From positions 310,001 to 374,000 of the forward strand of contig NW_024468255.1 of the NCBI RefSeq assembly GCF_002104995.1: a DNA stretch of 64,000 bases. The letters run 5' to 3'. Of this stretch, positions 55,749-64,000 are shown one piece after another. The notes under the pieces were generated by a model. That model had not been told where the DNA came from. It searched no databases and saw nothing but the letters and a program-made list of their open reading frames with translations. The DNA comes from Linderina pennispora. Its lineage: Eukaryota > Kickxellomycota > Kickxellomycetes > Kickxellales > Kickxellaceae. The stretch's first letter is position 1; the number at the start of each line of letters is the position of its first letter. Both the position numbers and the translations under genes were made by a program.

Positions 55749-58187
55749 TGTTCGCAAGATGGCTTGATATGTCAAGCACATTGTCGGCAATTATCTAAAA
55801 CCCTACTGCACAATCGCCGGGTATAAAAGCTTCAATTGACTGTAAATTACGCGCAATAGGGTTGTCAAATCCTAGACAAGCCCTCCGTCTTATTGCCAGC
55901 ATTCGTGCAAAACAGCGCCGCCCGGAATCATGGGATCTATTTGAGGTGTTCCGTCAGCAGGTGTTGTGCACGAAGGGGGGGGAGAAAACTCCGATTGCCT
56001 CAAAACAAACAGGACCAGCGAGTCCCCGTGCTTCTCAGCAAGCAGCAGCCGCCATTCAATAACACAGGGCTAGCGATCGCAGGCTCTGACTTGTGGCTGG
56101 CATTACGCAGCGCATAGTGCCTGTTTATGCTCGCCGCGAGAGATATTGCATGCGCTGGCTTGCACAATGCCGATATAATATTTGACGTTGCCTTATATGC
56201 GGCTCTCTGTCAAGAAATGGAGTGCATGCGGCGGCGGTACATATCGGGGGGGGGGTTGAACGGCGAGGCGCGGCCTTGGCAGTGTTTGGCTCTCCTGTGA
56301 ATGCACAGACCGCACTATCGTACCTGCGTATGTATGGCTCGCAAGCTTGTCAATCGGGAAGCTCGTGTGAGCCTTACAAACTCTGACTCGATTTAGGCAT
56401 CAGGCGGCTGTGTTCCAGAGAGACTATGTAAGCGCCTTCACAATGCCTGCAATATATGTATATGTGTGGATGTGTGCCTCAGAAATGGTTCGGTGGTGCC
56501 TGACAATTGCCTGCTAGTTTTTTTGGCTCGACGCCTCCCTGCCGCTGGCGGCCCGTCTGCTCGACGACAACCTACACCGGTGGTGTTCTGGAAGGAATTT
56601 TGGGAGCTACACAGGAGCACAACCGGATTGCCTTGGTATTCAGAGGACGGATGGTGCTTGAAGCGAGAGACCCGCACACACAAAAGAGCCGCCGTCCACC
56701 ACCAGTCCAACCATTGTGCCAGCATATGCTGTGCGCACCTGGCTCGGCCTGGAAACCCGTGGCCCGCTGGGAACAGAGTTGGCCAAAACAGAAAAAGGAA
56801 TCCAGGTCCTGTGTAGGTTTGCATTTTGCCAAGAACCACCAGCGAACACGGCTTCAAAGCTCTGCGATATGCTCCAAGCCTCCTCCTGGAAATGACGGCG
56901 GGGGGTCAGAATCTGCAGTGCGTACCGGGAGGTGGCAGACAGCCAAAAGCAGGTAGTGACAGCCAGCAGCTGGTTCACAGATATGTGTGGATGGTCGCTG
57001 TTACCAAAGCAGACAATGGATTCACAGTTCAGCCATAGCCACTGCTCGATGTAGGCCAAGGAATGCTGGGTCGCCACACGCCGGATTATCTGGCGTGTTG
57101 TCCCTTGGCCAACAACCACCGACACTAGCCACAGCGCCGCCTGCGGTCCGCTATGCGGTGCTTATTGTTTTCTGGCGTTGTTGCCGCCCAGCACCGAGCC
57201 TGTACCCTCAGACAAACAGGCAGAATGTTAAAAATAGAATATCCAAGTGCGTGCGGTCCAAGATATTGTAGAAAGCGCCTCGGCAAAAACGAAAGCCGTC
57301 GTGGGTGTTTTGGTGTTTGGGCAGGTCCGCATGCTGGAGTCCAAGGCTCGACATGTGTGCGCTTGTCCGCGGAAAGAAGAGGAGTCTCGTGTATTGTCTG
57401 GTACTTGCACACTCACAAGCGTATGGATTAGGTTACAGCACAAAAATGGTGGCATGCCAGGCAGCGCCTTCTGCTTCCAGAATGCCCGGCAGGCGTGGTG
57501 TTGTTTTTGCTTTCCGGAAAGCGAGCATTGACTGGCAGGCAGGAGTTACTGGCGGATTATGTTATTTACAGAGCTGAATTAGCGTGTCATTGTGGACGGA
57601 TGTTGGGTAGCAGCACGACATTCTTGTTAGGACGCGGGCTCCTAGGCGGAGAGAATAGGCACTAAAGGGCGTGGCTCAGAGACGGCTAGCTGGTTCGATT
57701 GCCGCCCGCATACACGCAAAGAAGAAGTCGAGCGAGCACAAAGGACATGCAAACGGTCTAACGACGGAAAAACAACAGACATGAAGCGCGATGCTGTCCA
57801 GTGTGAAGGCCACAATCATCGGAAGGGGGCAGCTTCCAACAATGGCCGAGCGGTCTGGCGTGGCTGTGTAGGCAGATGGGGGCTGGGACCGATTTCAGAG
57901 ATGCTGGTGGGTGGACAGACCATGAGTCTACCGCCGCCACCACAGAGTTACAGAGAAACCGTGGCACCACAGAACGATGGACAACGGAAAAGGCTGGAAG
58001 ACACAACACAGCAGCCAACAATGCACCGAGCATTCAACGGATATAAGGTGTCATCTCGTAATGAGATGTTGTTGCCACCCCAAACTGGCTTCAAACATTG
58101 TACACACCCTCCTGCACAAGGTGCAACCCAAATACTCACTGTATGCAATTTGCGGACGCATATTTCTTGAATATATGTATCCTACCA
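55749..58187 (+). mobile_element. Element B, right copy (2439 bp, TG...CA ends)
   Basis: Inverted, virtually identical partner of 42898-45335. It starts TGTTCGCAAGATGG and ends ATCCTACCA on the plus strand. Relative to the left copy, the poly-G run at about 55975 is one base longer and the fourth base is T instead of G. Flanking 6-mers are GCGGCT and GTGACT, matching at four of six positions, so a target-site duplication is not clear here. Two tRNA-like stretches lie inside (see findings). No transposition enzyme is encoded. Confidence 0.8.
55814..55829 (+). promoter_or_regulatory. Promoter core of element B, right copy
   Basis: TCGCCGGGTATAAAAG, identical to the core in the left copy and in element A left copy. 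It points rightward through the element. Confidence 0.6.
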
Positions 58188-59015
58188 GTGACTTTTATGG
58201 AATGCAGTATGGACGGTACGAGGACAAGGGGAAATACCCTGTTTTCATTTTTTGACTTTATGCTATTGTGTATTCTATTTCTGGATACCAATATGGCGCC
58301 TACTAATTTCCGCTACCCAGTCTCCAATATTCCCCATGCCAGAAACTGCCCACTATGTGCTGAATATAGCAGCCACTTGGCAGATGATGTCACTGCAATA
58401 AGCATTATATTGCCATGCAATTTCGGACAGTAATTTGATAACCACTGCGCAGGCTAGATCAGGCATGAATACAAAAATGTGGGTAAATACTTGTTCCGAT
58501 TGTTGACCCACATGCAGCTGTACTTGGGAGCAACTATGCTCTGACCACGTTTGAGAATCTGGCAGCCGCATGTAAGCGTCTGGTGGTCTACCCCATGGCC
58601 ATGGTGGCAAGCCGCACATCAGGCTCAGTGAACGCCGCGATCCCCCTGTTTTTTCATTGATCTCATGACTCGTGCAATTTAAATGTATTTTTAAAGTCGA
58701 CTGTTGTGGATCGAGCAGTAAACAATGCGTACAGTGGACATAGAAGACGGAAGTCAGGAACGGGGGGTTTGGACGAATGCGAGTGTCATGGCTCTTACAT
58801 GGGCTGTGTGCTTGTAGTGCGCTCACAGGATGGGATCATTTGTATCCAGCTGATAATCTTTAATTTTCCGCTGGGAGCGTGCTGAGCAGACTAGTGGAGC
58901 CTCTACGAAGGATGGCCAGGACGAATGCCCTTCTTTCTCTCCCAATTCCTAAATATATTTATTTACTACTCTTTACTCTTTTGTTTATCGCGATCAGTTC
59001 TTGTCTCACGAGCGA
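58188..59015. other. Intergenic, no gene seen
   Basis: Spacer between element B and the transporter gene. A leftward frame of 157 codons (58353-58826) has no family pattern and is not called. Confidence 0.45.
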
Positions 59016-61164
59016 ATGGCGGATAATATGAGGGATATCGAAGCGTTGACAGCGCTTGTGCCGCACCAGCATGATACTGCGATCGATGGGCAGCAGATTC
59101 CTGGCGCGTGCAGGTATGGCAGCATTGAGCAATCGCCGGCTGCCGGGGAGTTGCTCACACCAAGCGACGAGGCACGATGTAGGTAGCTCTGGACCAGAAC
59201 AATTCTGCTGATTTTTAAGCCCGCCACTGAAAAGCAAGGGGGTATTCATTTTGCGGCTGTCCGCTACAGAGAGGGCAAAAAGTGTATGATATAGCAATTC
59301 ATGCTGCTCACAAGCGCTGCTCTTTGCTGCAACTCTTGGGAAAAATCAACCCCTCCCCCTGAAAGGGTCGGTGGGTCCTTTGGTGGCACGGCGTTATAAT
59401 GAGTGAAGGAAGGGTGCCTAGCCTGGCTAGTTGCTCTCCCTTCTTCTCTCCTCCTTCTATAGCTACCCGAACTGGTGTGCACCTTTAGCTTTCTCTCTCA
59501 TACAGTTCCTTTACTGGCGACATGCCGCGAATTTCATGCTATGTAGGCGCGCAAAAGAGCTTGATGCAGGTGGCCAGGGAATCCAGGTTTGCGACGGCAC
59601 TACCGGCGATCGTCCTGGCACTGCTGGTGGCTAACACACCGGCTCCTGAGGGGCTTTCCGGTACAAGCATGCGGTTACTTGGTGTCTTCACAGGGTTAGT
59701 ATTTGCCGCTCTACTGCGCAGCCTGCGCTTTGGCCAGCTTTCATGTCCAACTGACGTTAATCACATGGTGGTAGGGTGGTCATGGGCCTACTAACTGCTG
59801 ACTACGACACGTCGGTCATACTGGGCGTGGCGCTTTTGGCACTGACACTGACAAAGAGCTTCATGTGCCGGACAGCCGATGGACAGCTCGTTGAATGTGA
59901 CAAATGCCAAACGCAGTTTGTCGACAGGCACGGGCATTCGCAAGAGTACCAGTGTGATGGAATCGGCGGCAGCTTCGAGGTGGCAATTTCAGGGTTCTCG
60001 AACAAAATCGCATGGCTCGTATTCAGTGCCTTCCACATTGGCAAGGCTGTCGAAAAGACCAATCTGGGCCGCCGCATATCGCTAGCTCTGGTGACGACCA
60101 TGGGCAAGTCAACAGCTGGTATCGCCTATGCTATCTGCGTGGCGGAACTTGCACTGGCACCATTCATTCCATCGAATACTGCGCGTGGTGGCGGTATCAT
60201 TTATCCAATTGTCGAGTCAGTGATTGCATCGTTGGGAGTTGATCGGACGATGGGCGAGAACCCGGTTGGTGCGTATCTGAGTATGGTTGCGTCGAATGCC
60301 AATCTAATATCGTCGTCACTGTTTGTGACAGGCATGGCAGGAAACCCGATTGTGGCGAGCAAGGCAGCCAGCATCTTCGGAATAGAGTTTGGATTCGCCG
60401 AGTGGTTCCTGGGGGCCAGCGTGCCAATGCTCTTCTTGCTGTTCATTATGCCGCATGTGCTGCACCTGCTTCTGCGCCCCAAGCTAGACGTTGCCGGACT
60501 GGCACGCGAAATCAGGCGGCAGCACCTGGTGATGGGATCAGTGTCGTTCAACGAACTGAAGCTGTGTGCTACATTGCTGCTGTGCCTGGCCCTATGGGTC
60601 GGCACGTCATACTTTGGTATCGATGCGACCGTGGTGGCGTACATGGCTATCATGATTCTAATCCTGCTTGACGTGCTTAGCTGGTCGGACGTGGCCAAGA
60701 ATAGCACTGCCTGGGATACGTTTTTCTGGCTGGCGTCCTTCATTGTTCTGGCCGAGCAGCTATCGGCCCTGGGTGTCACGGACTGGATCGGCAACTCGCT
60801 ATCGGGCTCCCTCCACGATGCGTCACCGCTCACCAGCACAGTGACACTGTCGCTGGTTTACTTCTTTTCCATGTACATGTTCTCGTCCATTTCCAGCCAC
60901 GTTGTTGCATTTGTCGGCCCATTCTTTGCTGCTGGTCACGTCCTCAACTGCTCCCCTCATCTGCTGGCTATCATCATTGCCGTGTTCAGCTCCACCGCCG
61001 GTATCCTTACGCCATTTTCAACGGGATCGGTCGCCATCTACGCATCGCAGGGCTTCATTTCCCAGCCAAAGTGGTTTCTCCTTGGCCTCATCATGTCGCT
61101 AGTCGTTCTGGGCACCACCTTCTCTGTGGGGCTAGTGTGGTGGAAGCTGCTTGGCTGGTACTGA
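59016..61164 (+). CDS. DASS/DiT1-like dicarboxylate carrier
   Basis: Three exons proposed: 59016-59178, 59547-59694, 59775-61164, total 566 residues. The second intron (80 bp, GTTAGT...GTGGTAG) is well supported: the join LGVFTG|VVMGLLTADYDTS restores a membrane helix. The first intron (368 bp, GTAGGT...TATGTAG) is less sure, and the alternative is a start at 59522. The protein is a divalent anion/sodium symporter of the CitT/DiT1 branch, with about 12 helices, SGFSNKIAWLVFSAFHI, the signature PSNTARGGGIIYPIV and VTGMAGNPIVASKAASI. Likely substrates are 2-oxoglutarate, malate or related dicarboxylates. There is no SPX domain, unlike Pho91. A Cys-rich insert at about 134-168 (ECDKCQTQF ... EYQCDG) is unusual. 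Confidence 0.82.
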
Positions 61165-61353
61165 GCAATATTCCTTATATCTTTAGTTAATTTATAGACT
61201 GAAAGGCTTCGCGTAACATGCTGCATGTCGTGCAGTCAGCAAATGGATTCAATACAGGTTTGCTTGAAAACAATGGCAGTAGGTGCATGCTTGGCTCCTT
61301 AATAGATGTGCTTTTTTCGAAATTCTGAAAGCGGATTTTTGGCTTGAATTGGC

Positions 61354-61456
61354 AGTCGCTTGGCCGAGTGGTTTAAGGCGGCAGACTTAAGTGCTTTTGT
61401 TAAGCGTATGATATCTGCTCTCGTACGAGATCGTGGGTTCGAACCCCACAGCGACT
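61354..61456 (+). tRNA. tRNA-Leu(UAA) with 21-nt intron
   Basis: Cloverleaf read by eye. The acceptor stem is AGTCGCT/AGCGACT, the D arm GCCGAGTGGTTTAAGGC, the anticodon stem GCAGA/TCTGC, and the T arm GTGGG-TTCGAAC-CCCAC. The anticodon TAA is at 61388-61390. An intron occupies 61392-61412, one base 3' of the anticodon as is canonical. It contains TTAAG, able to pair with the anticodon loop. A long class II variable arm follows. The A box (TGGCCGAGTGG) and B box (GGTTCGAAC) are intact. Confidence 0.93.
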
Positions 61457-61502
61457 ATCTGTGCCATCATTTTTATGCGGGTGCAGGTGGTCGAGGCAAC
61501 AG

Positions 61503-61511
61503 TTTTTTTTT
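61503..61511 (+). terminator. Pol III terminator of tRNA-Leu
   Basis: A run of nine T residues 46 bases past the tRNA 3' end, the first strong T tract downstream. Confidence 0.6.
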
Positions 61512-61549
61512 GCCATTTTTGGAAACGGAGAGTGGAGCATCCTTAATTT

Positions 61550-62971
61550 TTACAGCGGGATGATGCGAGGCAGCGGGCGCAGCGTGTGGTACAGACCCAG
61601 CGATGTCGCCAGCACAAGCACAGAGTTGGCCTGGTGTGCTGAGGCCAGGGCAATGGGTACAAAGTTGACCAGGGTGGAAATACCCAATGCAACCTGCAGC
61701 CAGGCTGCGCCGTACATGCAGTGCAGCACAATGCGCGACGCCTTGGGCAGCGGCAGACGGCGACCCTGCCACCACAGCGCGGACAGGACGAAGAAGGTGG
61801 ACACAGCCAGGATGCGGTGCTCAAGCTGGACGGTGGCTGGGTTCTCGGTCAGATTCCGCCACATGGCCGACGGGTCGCCGCGGGCAAAGGCCTTGTTCCA
61901 CAGCTCCTCAAGCGGCGGAGTGATACCAAGTCCCATCTGCGGGAACTCGTTGTAGATCAAGCCGGCATCGAGACCAGCGACCATGCCGCCCGACAGGCAG
62001 GCAGCGCTGGCCAGCACGACCGAGGCTGCGATCTTGCGGCGGAACCGCTGAATGGCCGGCTTCTGCTGCAGAGCACGCAGCGCGTCGGGGTTGGCGATCT
62101 TGCTGTGGAGCAGGCGGTTGGCACGGAAGTTGTTCCAGCCGTAAAGAGACAGACCGGCATACAGCAAGTAGGCTAGCGTCAAGTGCGATGTCAGGCGGTA
62201 CTGGCTCACGCGCGGCACGGCGTCGGACCGCTCGCCCAGCTCCTTCTCGAGGCCCGATGCCACCATGTACCAGCCCATGGCGCCCTGGCCCAGCAGCAGC
62301 AGACCCAGACCGCCGATTTTCATGGTGCCCGTGCGCGTCACCATGCCCTTCGACACAAAGTACGCTGCCGGCAGCAGGTACACCACACCAAACAGCCGCC
62401 CGATGTTGCGGTGGAACCACTCCATGAAGTAGATCCGCTTGAACTCGTCGAGGCTGATTCCAATGTGCACCTTGTGGTACTCGGGGAACTGCTTGTACTT
62501 TTCGAACTCTGACTCCCACTCGGCCTCGCTCGTCGGCAGCGTTGCACCGGTGATCGGCTTCCACTCGACAATCGACAGGCCCGACTCGGTCAGCCGCGTC
62601 AGCCCGCCCCACACGATGATTCCAAACACCATCGATGCGCAGAACAGCGACCAGTACCCGACGATCGGCGCATCCACCGTGCGCTTGGCCTCGCCGGAGG
62701 TGCTGTAGCTGCGCTTGAACGCATTAGCCGGGATCTGGCGCAGTATACCGCGCACCGCTGCATGGCTCCTGGATGCCTGGAGGAACTGTGCGCGCCCGAC
62801 CATCGCCGGTACATGGCTGGGTCTGCTGGTGCTCAGATTCCGTGCGAACTGTGCGCTGATGGCTGTGAACGGCTGGCCAATTTTGCCTGCCAGCATCGGG
62901 GCGATCTTGCCTGCCAGTAGCGAGCGCTGCGAGGCGCGTGCGAGACTGGTTGCCAGTGTAAACGAATTCAT
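61550..62971 (-). CDS. COX15: Heme A synthase
   Basis: A 473-residue inner-membrane enzyme that oxidises heme O to heme A for cytochrome c oxidase. The first about 95 residues form a long Arg/Ser/Ala-rich mitochondrial presequence. Eight membrane helices follow, beginning GYWSLFCASMVFGIIVWGG. The family signature GGLTRLTESGLSIVEWKPITG is contiguous in the protein. Heme-ligand histidines lie in EWFHRNIGRLFGVVYL, QYRLTSHLTLAYLLYAG, LEHRILAVSTFFV and HQANSVLVLA. Intronless, and the length agrees with yeast Cox15 (486). Its 3' end faces the tRNA-Leu gene. Confidence 0.96.
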   Translation of the reverse strand: MNSFTLATSLARASQRSLLAGKIAPMLAGKIGQPFTAISAQFARNLSTSRPSHVPAMVGRAQFLQASRSHAAVRGILRQIPANAFKRSYSTSGEAKRTVDAPIVGYWSLFCASMVFGIIVWGGLTRLTESGLSIVEWKPITGATLPTSEAEWESEFEKYKQFPEYHKVHIGISLDEFKRIYFMEWFHRNIGRLFGVVYLLPAAYFVSKGMVTRTGTMKIGGLGLLLLGQGAMGWYMVASGLEKELGERSDAVPRVSQYRLTSHLTLAYLLYAGLSLYGWNNFRANRLLHSKIANPDALRALQQKPAIQRFRRKIAASVVLASAACLSGGMVAGLDAGLIYNEFPQMGLGITPPLEELWNKAFARGDPSAMWRNLTENPATVQLEHRILAVSTFFVLSALWWQGRRLPLPKASRIVLHCMYGAAWLQVALGISTLVNFVPIALASAHQANSVLVLATSLGLYHTLRPLPRIIPL

Positions 62972-63847
62972 GGTTTGGCCTGGGGTACGCTCCGTTGATT
63001 CTGGTCTGAATGCCTCTGAATTCTTTTGCGAGGAAATATAGCAGATAAAGAATAAGGCTGTTCGGGAGGATAATTCACAAAGAGGAAAAAGCCTGGTGGT
63101 GCGCTTCGCCAGAGCGATGAGATTTCTAGCTCTGCTGTGGGCTGGAGGTCAATTTTTTTATCGGCCGCCATTGGCGTAATACAGTGCTGCCGCAAAACCC
63201 GAGATGGTCCCACTTTTTCCCGACCAGTCCGATCCCAGATAAACAGTGGTCTCTGAATGTGTAGTGATCACACTAGTCACCCAAGGCCAATGCTTATGTG
63301 ACCCAGCCGATCACAGATGATGATGCCGATTCATCACCCCAGGCTAGGTCGTAAGAGTTACAGTCATAAAACAGACACCAGACCACTCCAAGAGTGGCCC
63401 GGAGAGGAATCATCTCTTCTTGTTTAATAATACCAGTTGTCACTATTAATTAGATAGTGTCTGGACGAATAGACGAAGCTCATGGCCCTTAAATAGGATC
63501 GCGACAAATGGTCTCCGCCACATTAGCATCAGGCGCTGACCATGTAGATAGTGATTGCGAGCATGCACTCTATGGATTTCTCTTCGCAGCCGCGTATTTG
63601 CAAAGTAGAGCATGTGCATTTGATCTTTTGTTTTAAGGCGACGGACCCACTGACATGCCTGCTGGTGTCCCTTCATGCATCACGTATTGAACATCGCATA
63701 TGCGAGGCAATAAAACCCAAGTAAATATTCCAATGTACGCATCGTCATACGTCAGTACACGCAGGTGCAGCAACAGCGGAGAGCAGCAGCATAACCCGGC
63801 TGACTTATTGATAACTATATGCAAGCAAATATAGAAATTACCAACAC
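62972..63847. other. Intergenic, no gene seen
   Basis: Spacer between COX15 and the FKBP gene. Around 63240-63460 there are C-box-like (GATGATGA) and short complementary segments reminiscent of a small RNA, but no consistent box C/D pair, so nothing is called. Confidence 0.4.
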
Positions 63848-64000
63848 TTAGTCGACGTTGACGAGCTCGACATCGAAGACCAGGGTGGCATGGGGCGGGA
63901 TGCCAGCCGCTTCATGGCCGTGCCTGCCGTACGCCCACTCCGACTCGATCGTCAGCCGTGCCTTCTCGCCCGCAACCATCGTCATCAGCGCCTCGTCCCA
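63848..64000 (-). CDS. FKBP-type peptidyl-prolyl isomerase, C-terminal part
   Basis: Partial gene cut by the window edge. The last 50 residues of an FKBP domain are visible: WDEALMTMVAGEKARLTI, then ESEWAYGRHGHEAAGIPPHA, then TLVFDVELVNVD and a TAA stop. The Y-G pattern followed by the conserved IPP-x-A-TL-x-F-x-VEL strand is diagnostic of the rotamase fold. Whether this is a small FKBP12-type protein or the end of a longer multi-domain one cannot be seen. The domain is C-terminal with no extension. Confidence 0.88.
   Translation of the reverse strand, partial: WDEALMTMVAGEKARLTIESEWAYGRHGHEAAGIPPHATLVFDVELVNVD

Noticed and set aside
58353-58826. 157-codon leftward frame
   Set aside because: Cys/His/Pro-rich composition without pattern, and it reads from element-flanking DNA.
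63240-63460. Possible box C/D or U3-like RNA
   Set aside because: Individual C-box-like motifs occur on both strands, but no matching D box and no terminal stem could be found.

Overview
The window is nuclear DNA of a fungus, most likely an early-diverging (zygomycete-grade) lineage with a compact genome. A Kickxellomycotina-type genome would fit, but that is a guess. Most genes are single open frames. Where introns occur they are usually 65-101 bp (two look longer), with GTAAG/GTAGG-type donors, TACTAA-like branch points and YAG acceptors. The gene set is eukaryotic and fungal: DASH subunit Dad4, Trs65, a WOPR regulator, Pop3, NDUFA2 of complex I, two mitochondrial ribosomal proteins (bL36m, bL27m) and an intron-containing tRNA-Leu. 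No bacterial operon organisation is present.

Layout. 0.6-6.2 kb: methionine-salvage dehydratase MDE1, bL36m, a Ten1-like telomere protein, antiquitin-type ALDH7, a three-exon NDUFA2 and a carboxymuconolactone-decarboxylase-like gene. 6.3-17.5 kb: a segment holding MPS1 kinase, NOP15/NIFK, an AcpS-type phosphopantetheinyl transferase and an AMP-deaminase-like protein. This segment is bracketed by two inverted copies of a 1.2-kb element (element A). 17.6-27.6 kb: DAD4, acireductone dioxygenase ADI1 (the partner pathway of MDE1), a SANT/Myb protein, three DM9-domain genes with Pro/Gly/Gln-rich leaders, ARP2, a Cup1-like LYR protein and bL27m. 27.8-41.2 kb: checkpoint clamp RAD1, a very large two-exon chromodomain protein with a degenerate SNF2 core, Trs65 and glutathione-dependent formaldehyde dehydrogenase SFA1. 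41.9-42.6 kb: the C-terminal half of an MFS carrier. 42.9-58.2 kb: POP3 and a WOPR (Gti1/Pac2/Wor1-type) regulator, bracketed by two virtually identical 2.44-kb elements in inverted orientation (element B) and surrounded by long gene-poor DNA. 59.0-64 kb: a three-exon DASS/DiT1-like transporter, tRNA-Leu(UAA), heme A synthase COX15 and the 3' end of an FKBP.

Four themes stand out. First, two unrelated-looking repeat families both have TG...CA termini and share an identical 16-nt promoter core. In both pairs the promoters point away from the enclosed genes. Second, there is a chromodomain protein whose helicase core has lost every ATPase motif. Third, three DM9 genes lie within 7 kb, two of them recognisable only after resolving introns. 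Fourth, the AMP-deaminase-like protein has lost a near-invariant active-site Asp.

Identifications rest on reading motifs by eye. Exon joins were checked for GT/AG boundaries and reading phase but not by any transcript.
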